Part shown: one piece after another, positions 7,790 to 11,490 of the stretch
How positions within the stretch are numbered: the first letter of the stretch is position 1
Layout: each line of letters starts with the position of its first letter
DNA from: an uncultured Collinsella sp.
GTDB lineage: Bacteria; Actinomycetota; Coriobacteriia; Coriobacteriales; Coriobacteriaceae
DNA: 11,490 nt
Direction of reading: 5' to 3'
NCBI GenBank assembly: GCA_902478825.1
Contig: CABSMK010000047.1
Location: forward strand, 1-11,490
The notes under the pieces: model-generated
Database searches by the model: none
What the model saw: the letters and a program-made list of their open reading frames with translations, nothing else
Told to the model about the DNA's origin: nothing
Program-made: the position numbers and the translations under genes

Positions 7790-7841
7790 ACGTTATAGCT
7801 AGCTATATTATACCTTCCTATAATATAGCTAGCTATAACGT
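7790..7841. promoter_or_regulatory. Perfect 23-bp inverted repeat with nested 14-bp palindromes (putative operator/promoter)
   Basis: The arms 7790-7812 and 7819-7841 are exact reverse complements separated by CCTTCC (7813-7818). Each arm also contains the self-complementary 14-mer TATAGCTAGCTATA (7794-7807 and 7824-7837), whose centres are 30 bp apart, close to three helical turns. The element is AT-rich between GC-rich flanks and lies 17 bp upstream of the ATG of the DUF234 ATPase gene. Two dimer-binding sites on one DNA face over a promoter is the simplest explanation. Confidence 0.8.
7807..7812 (-). promoter_or_regulatory. Candidate -10 box for the DUF234 ATPase gene
   Basis: The minus strand reads TATAAT at 7812 to 7807, inside the inverted repeat, with the start codon 35 bp downstream. 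Because of the symmetry an equal TATAAT faces right at 7819-7824. I see no good -35 match for either, so an activator or an unusual promoter may be involved. Confidence 0.4.
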
Positions 7842-7893
7842 AATTCGACAAGCGGCGCACGAAAAGGGGCGACACACCGCCGCACGTGGACCG

Positions 7894-7950
7894 TTCCGGA
7901 AAATGTATCCCGTTCTGGAGCCAAAAACTGGGCCGTAGTTTCCGCCAAAC
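7894..7950. repeat. Hairpin repeat, copy 1
   Basis: First of two direct copies spaced 62 bp apart. GGAAAATGTATCCCG (7898-7912) folds on TGGGCCGTAGTTTCC (7929-7943). The outer GGAAA/TTTCC stem is followed by a 2-nt AG bulge on the right, then ATG/CGT pairs, a 2-nt TA bulge on the left, and CCCG/TGGG around a 16-nt loop. No protein-coding frame explains it. Confidence 0.7.
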
Positions 7951-7955
7951 ATGCC

Positions 7956-8014
7956 ATCCGGAAAGCGTGTCCCGTTCTGAGCGCCAAATCCGGGACGCAG
8001 TTTCCACTCCAAAC
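7956..8014. repeat. Hairpin repeat, copy 2
   Basis: Second copy, about 20 of 24 identical to copy 1 over its left part. GGAAAGCGTGTCCCG (7960-7974) folds on CGGGACGCAGTTTCC (7991-8005) with the same plan as copy 1: GGAAA/TTTCC, right AG bulge, GCG/CGC, left TG bulge, TCCCG/CGGGA, 16-nt loop. It lies just beyond the terminator of the dehydrogenase operon. Confidence 0.7.
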
Positions 8015-8018
8015 AAAG

Positions 8019-8046
8019 GGCCCCGGCTCGCGATGGAGCCGGGGCC
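8019..8046 (-). terminator. Rho-independent terminator of the xanthine dehydrogenase operon
   Basis: GGCCCCGGCTC (8019-8029) and GAGCCGGGGCC (8036-8046) form a perfect 11-bp stem with a 6-nt loop. On the minus strand the hairpin is followed by TTTGTTTGG. It lies 70 bp beyond the stop codon at 8116 and fits the end of the operon. Confidence 0.85.
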
Positions 8047-8115
8047 AAAGGCGCAGCGTATGTAGTTGATGTTGAGCGCGAACAGCCCATCAGCAATGGT
8101 CGTCCGCACCCCACC

Positions 8116-10893
8116 CTACCCGCGGTTGCGAACGCGGCTGTACGGGGTATCCACCATGGGCAGATCGGGACGCAGCTTGCCGTCAAATGCGCGATAGGCG
8201 TTCTGTACGGCGGGCGCCGTGGGAATCGTTGCGATCTCTCCAATGCCCTTGCCGCCGTATGCCACGGGCAGCAGCTCATCCTTCTCCACGTAGATGGCGT
8301 GGATATCCGGAATCTCGGGCGCACGGAACAGTCCGAGCGTGCCGTACCTTGCCTGGGGCACGCAGTCCTTGAGCGGCCAATCCTCGGTAAGCGCATAGCC
8401 CATACCCATGAGCACGCCGCCTTCGATCTGACCCTGGATGGAGATGGGATTGACCACCTTGCCGGAATCGTGCGCGGCATAGACCTCGCTCACGCGACCG
8501 TCATCATCCAGAATGACCACATGCGTGGCAAAGCCGTAGCAGATGTGGCTCTTGGGGTTGGGAACATCCGCACCCAGCTTGTCGGTCGGCTCCAGGTACA
8601 CGTAGCCAAACTCGCATCCCTCGAGCGCCTTGATGGCGGTCGCGGGATCCTGAGGATGCATACCCTGGCCGGCGACGAGCTCCTGCGTGTGCAGCTGATA
8701 GGCGTGACCGTCGTCGTACTCGATTTTGACGCCGTCACCATGCGCATTCACGGGAGCGGCGGGCGCAGACTTGCCGGCCTCGATGTCAAGCATGGCATCG
8801 CGCAGCAGGAAGGCGGCACCGCGCACGGCCTCGCCGGTCACGACCGTCTGACGCGAGCCAGACGTGGTGCCGGAGTCGGGAGCGTTCTCGGTGGAGCACT
8901 CGCCATTGGCAATGCAGCGAAGCGGCAGGCCGCATGCCTCGGCAACGTCTTGCAAAAAGACGGTATTGCAGCCCTGGCCGATGTCGGACGTGGCGGCATA
9001 GACTACGGCCACGCCGTTCTCGACGCGAATCTTGCAGCGACCGGCATCGGGCAGGCCAACGCCCACGCCAGCGTTCTTCATGGCGCAGGCGATACCGGCG
9101 TGTCCGGGATGCGCATAGTAGGCATCCTTGACCTCGAGCAGTGTCTCCTTAAGCGCCGTGGAGCAGTCGGCAATCTGGCCGTTGGGCAAAACCTCGCCCG
9201 GCTCGATGGCGTTGCGGTAGCGAATCTCCCACGGATCCAGGCCGACCTTCTCTGCCAGCAGGTCGATCAGGCTCTCGAGCGCAAACTCGGACTGGCAAAC
9301 GCCAAAGCCTCGGTACGCGCCGGCGGGCGGGTTGTTGGTGTAGTAGCCATAACCGCGAATGTCGGTGTTCTGGTACTTGTAGGGGCCGACGGCATGCGTG
9401 CAGGCGCGTTCGAGCACCGGGCCGCACAGCGACGCGTAGGCGCCGGTGTCAAAGTTGATCTCGCAGTCTAGACCGGTAAAGTTGCCCTCGGCGTCGCAGC
9501 CCAGCGTAAAGGTACCGTCCATGGCATGGCGCTTGGGATGGAAAGCGAGCGACTCGGCGCGCGTGAGCTTACACTTCACGGGACGCTGGAACTTATATGC
9601 GGCGAGCGCGGCCAGGTGCTGGATGGACACGTCCTCCTTGCCGCCAAAACCGCCACCCACGAGCATGGTCTCGACGACCACGCGCTCGGGCTCGTTGTCC
9701 CAGCCAAACATGTGGGCACACTCTTTGCGCGTGTCGTAGGCACCCTGGTCGGTCGACTGCACCTTGACGCCGTTCTTGTACGGGAAGGCAACGGCACACT
9801 CGGGCTCCAAGAAGGCATGCTCGGTAAAGGGCGTGGTAAAGCGCTGCGTCACGGTGAACGCGCTTTCGGCCAGCGCCTTGGCGGCGTCGCCGCGCGTCAC
9901 ATGACGGCTCTGGCACACGTTGTCCTTGAGCTCCACTGTGTTGCCAAAGGCAAAGAAGCTGTCATGCAGGCGCGGGGCGTCGGCGGCCCTGGCCTCGGCG
10001 ATGTTGCGCACGGGCTCCAGAGGCTCGTAATCGATCTTGACGAGCTTCTTAGCCTTCTCGAGCGTCGCCTCGTCCTCGGCGACCACCAGCACGATGGCGT
10101 CACCCACGCAGCGGGTGATATCGCCCTGGGCGATCATGACGTCCCAGTCCTGGATAAGGTGGCCGACCTGGTTGACCGGCACGTTCTCGGCGCGCAGGAT
10201 GCCCACCACACCGGGCAGGGCCTCGGCCTTGGAGGTGTCGATGGAGAGCACACGGGCACGCGGGTACTTGGAGCGCACGGCGCTGGCGTAGGTCAGACCC
10301 GGCTGATCAAGCTCGTCGATGTCGTCGGGGTACTTGCCCTCGCCGAGCACCTTCTTGCGCACGTCGATACGGAAGGCGCGCTTGCCCACGCCGTAGTCGT
10401 CACCGCGCTCCAAGTCCTCGTCGATCTGCTTTTCGCCGCGGAGCACCGCAGCAGCCAACGAAATGCCCTCGATAATCTTTTTGTAGCCGGTGCAGCGGCA
10501 GACATTGCCACGGATGGCGTACTTGATCTGCTCCTCGGTGGGCTCGGGGTCCTCAGCAATGAGCGCTGCACCCGCCATGACCATGCCGGGGATGCAAAAA
10601 CCGCACTGCACGGCGCCCACGGCGCCAAAGGCGTACACAAATGCCTCGCGCACGTCCTCGGGCAGGCCCTCGACGGTCACGATGTTGCGGCCGGCGGCAA
10701 GAGCAGTGGTCAGCACGCAGGCCTTGACGGCCGCACCGTCCACATGGATGGTGCAGGTGCCGCAAGCACCTTCGGAGCAGCCGTCCTTGGCGGAATGGAT
10801 GTGCAGGTCGTCGCGCAGGTAGCGCAGCAGCGGCTTGTTCTGCGTCGTCGTGCGCTCGACGCCGTTAACGGTAAAAGTGAATTCCTGTGCCAT
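8116..10893 (-). CDS. xdh: Selenium-dependent xanthine dehydrogenase-type molybdenum hydroxylase, fused [2Fe-2S] and Mo domains
   Basis: The 925-residue enzyme should hydroxylate a purine such as xanthine (or run in the reverse direction) in the cytoplasm. The N-terminal ferredoxin domain binds one [2Fe-2S] cluster through C39, C44, C47 and C59. The next helical domain binds a second through C97, C100, C132 and C134 (QCGFCIPGM and VCRCTGY). The molybdopterin part shows GGGFGGKED (about 412-420), AYRGFG (about 525-530), SGSRQTVVTG (about 677-686) and GGKGIGE (about 880), whose Glu is the usual catalytic base. The GCSEGACGTC start and direct fusion of the two parts without an FAD domain resemble the Se-dependent xanthine dehydrogenase family and the related XdhD of E. 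coli. In contrast to my memory of E. coli XdhD, the cluster cysteines are all kept. ATG 10893 follows a GAAGGGA ribosome-binding site by 6 nt, and the upstream gene ends 12 bp before. The exact substrate is inferred; selenium is a labile cofactor in the family and cannot be seen in sequence. Confidence 0.88.
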   Translation of the reverse strand: MAQEFTFTVNGVERTTTQNKPLLRYLRDDLHIHSAKDGCSEGACGTCTIHVDGAAVKACVLTTALAAGRNIVTVEGLPEDVREAFVYAFGAVGAVQCGFCIPGMVMAGAALIAEDPEPTEEQIKYAIRGNVCRCTGYKKIIEGISLAAAVLRGEKQIDEDLERGDDYGVGKRAFRIDVRKKVLGEGKYPDDIDELDQPGLTYASAVRSKYPRARVLSIDTSKAEALPGVVGILRAENVPVNQVGHLIQDWDVMIAQGDITRCVGDAIVLVVAEDEATLEKAKKLVKIDYEPLEPVRNIAEARAADAPRLHDSFFAFGNTVELKDNVCQSRHVTRGDAAKALAESAFTVTQRFTTPFTEHAFLEPECAVAFPYKNGVKVQSTDQGAYDTRKECAHMFGWDNEPERVVVETMLVGGGFGGKEDVSIQHLAALAAYKFQRPVKCKLTRAESLAFHPKRHAMDGTFTLGCDAEGNFTGLDCEINFDTGAYASLCGPVLERACTHAVGPYKYQNTDIRGYGYYTNNPPAGAYRGFGVCQSEFALESLIDLLAEKVGLDPWEIRYRNAIEPGEVLPNGQIADCSTALKETLLEVKDAYYAHPGHAGIACAMKNAGVGVGLPDAGRCKIRVENGVAVVYAATSDIGQGCNTVFLQDVAEACGLPLRCIANGECSTENAPDSGTTSGSRQTVVTGEAVRGAAFLLRDAMLDIEAGKSAPAAPVNAHGDGVKIEYDDGHAYQLHTQELVAGQGMHPQDPATAIKALEGCEFGYVYLEPTDKLGADVPNPKSHICYGFATHVVILDDDGRVSEVYAAHDSGKVVNPISIQGQIEGGVLMGMGYALTEDWPLKDCVPQARYGTLGLFRAPEIPDIHAIYVEKDELLPVAYGGKGIGEIATIPTAPAVQNAYRAFDGKLRPDLPMVDTPYSRVRNRG

Positions 10894-10905
10894 GGTGATT
10901 CCCTT

Positions 10906-11385
10906 CTACACGCCGGCGGCGATGCCGGTGCGGTCGTGGATGGCGCCATGCGGGCAGACGACAGCGCACATGCCGCACGACAGGCAGTCCGCGCCATCGA
11001 TATGGGCGCAGTTGTCCTCGATGCGGATAGCGCCGGCAGGGCACTTTTTGGCGCACATGCCGCAACCGATGCAGCTCGTGTCGCAAATCTTGCGGGCGAT
11101 GGCGCCCTTATCGGTGTTGTTGCAGCGCACCAGGATGTTCTGGTAGCCGGGAACAAAGGCAATCACGCGCTGCGGGCACGCCATGCCGCACAGGCCACAG
11201 CCCGTGCACTTGGAGCGGTCCACGCGGGCGACGCCGTCGACCAGCGCAATGGCACCGTGGGGGCAGGCCGTGACGCAGGCGCCACAGCCAATGCAGCCTT
11301 CGCTGCAGCGGGCGTCGCCGCCTGCGGAGGCGCAACCGCTTCCGCAGGCAACGTAGGCCACATTATGTTGAATGGATTTGGCCAT
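10906..11385 (-). CDS. Polyferredoxin with four [4Fe-4S] motifs, RnfB-like
   Basis: This 159-residue, cysteine-rich protein (22 Cys) should carry electrons, probably between the adjacent dehydrogenase and a reductase. Four CxxCxxCxxxCP motifs are visible: C31/34/37/41, C60/63/66/70, C105/108/111/115 and C134/137/140/144. The stretch from about 80 to 150 (VRCNNTDKG, KICDTSCIGCGMC, then a last cluster) resembles the C-terminal half of RnfB. There is no membrane segment or signal peptide, so it is a soluble cytoplasmic protein rather than a true RnfB. Six further cysteines (14, 18, 27, 88, 101, 126) lie outside the four motifs. The ATG at 11385 is 11 bp after the stop of the upstream gene, with a weak GGCGAG ribosome-binding site. 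The TAG stop lies 12 bp before the dehydrogenase start and abuts that gene's ribosome-binding site, so the genes are one operon. Confidence 0.88.
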   Translation of the reverse strand: MAKSIQHNVAYVACGSGCASAGGDARCSEGCIGCGACVTACPHGAIALVDGVARVDRSKCTGCGLCGMACPQRVIAFVPGYQNILVRCNNTDKGAIARKICDTSCIGCGMCAKKCPAGAIRIEDNCAHIDGADCLSCGMCAVVCPHGAIHDRTGIAAGV

Positions 11386-11396
11386 AAGAGACTCGC

Positions 11397-11442
11397 CTAT
11401 TTCTTAAGAAGGTACGAATAGTTGTCGCGCACGGCCCTGATG
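11397..11442 (-). CDS. C-terminal end of an unidentified gene of the same operon (cut by contig end)
   Basis: Fourteen codons, reading IRAVRDNYSYLLKK, run from the end of genomic sequence to a TAG at 11397-11399, 11 bp before the polyferredoxin start. The spacing suggests the same operon. The peptide is too short to assign. Partners known near Se-dependent xanthine dehydrogenases include an FAD subunit, the YgfK-type reductase and SsnA-type hydrolases, but nothing here chooses among them. The frame could also be chance, since 14 open codons is weak evidence. Confidence 0.45.
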
Positions 11443-11490
11443 CTGTCTCTTATACACATCTCCGAGCCCACGAGACATGCGCAGATCTCG
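11443..11490 (+). other. Illumina Nextera adapter contamination, not genomic
   Basis: Bases 11443-11461 are CTGTCTCTTATACACATCT, the Tn5 mosaic end in the adapter orientation. 11462-11476 are CCGAGCCCACGAGAC, the rest of the Nextera read-2 adapter. 11477-11484 (ATGCGCAG) sit in the i7 index position and 11485-11490 (ATCTCG) begin the P7 tail. The match is exact over the constant parts. The biological sequence ends at 11442. Confidence 0.98.

Noticed and set aside
7790..7841. The inverted repeat considered as transposon ends or an excision footprint
   Set aside because: The arms are only 6 bp apart, no flanking target-site duplication is visible, and the arms contain their own palindromes, which fits an operator better.
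8299..9471. A 390-codon plus-strand open frame inside the dehydrogenase gene
   Set aside because: It shows the same antisense shadow pattern: no recognisable motifs, and it lies fully within a gene with intact cofactor-binding residues.
9526..11421. A 631-codon open frame on the plus strand, antisense to the dehydrogenase and polyferredoxin genes
   Set aside because: It is a mirror of GC-rich codon use in the opposite genes, has a low-complexity Ala/Gly/His/Val-rich translation without domain motifs, and crosses two well-supported genes.

Overview
The window looks like a bacterial contig, probably from a gut Actinobacterium of the class Coriobacteriia (Collinsella-like). This is an inference from GC-rich coding sequence, the mix of genes (type I restriction, orphan ATPase-nuclease genes, an anaerobic molybdenum hydroxylase) and resemblance from memory; no search was run. 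Every gene I can support lies on the minus strand, so transcription runs from high to low coordinates. The last 48 bases (11443-11490) are not genomic: they match the Illumina Nextera read-2 adapter with an 8-base index, so the real sequence ends at 11442 inside a gene.

Read in the direction of transcription, 11442 to 8116 is a purine/xanthine-type module. It holds the last 14 codons of an unidentified gene, a 159-residue polyferredoxin with four [4Fe-4S] motifs, and a 925-residue fused [2Fe-2S]/molybdopterin dehydrogenase that closely resembles the selenium-dependent xanthine dehydrogenases of anaerobes. The genes are 11-12 bp apart and end at a strong Rho-independent terminator (8019-8046). 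The enzyme has no FAD domain, so its electrons must leave through partner proteins such as the polyferredoxin.

From 8115 to 4618 lies a different module: two unrelated-looking ATPases that both carry a C-terminal PD-(D/E)XK nuclease-type motif (an ATPase_2/DUF234 type and an AAA_14/DUF4143 type). Each is preceded by its own unusual DNA. In front of the first are two tandem, covarying ~58-bp hairpin repeats and a perfect 23-bp inverted repeat with nested 14-bp palindromes. In front of the second are repeats with an exact 23-bp period. A possible 29-codon ORF and a terminator close the block.

From 4445 to 1 there is a DEDDh 3'-5' exonuclease and then the restriction (hsdR) and specificity (hsdS, cut by the window edge) genes of a type I restriction-modification system, which overlap by 4 bp. 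No methyltransferase gene (hsdM) is present in the window. Taken together, 1-7772 reads as a DNA-defence or DNA-processing accessory region beside a metabolic operon. The three repeat structures between the genes are the parts least explained by known annotation.
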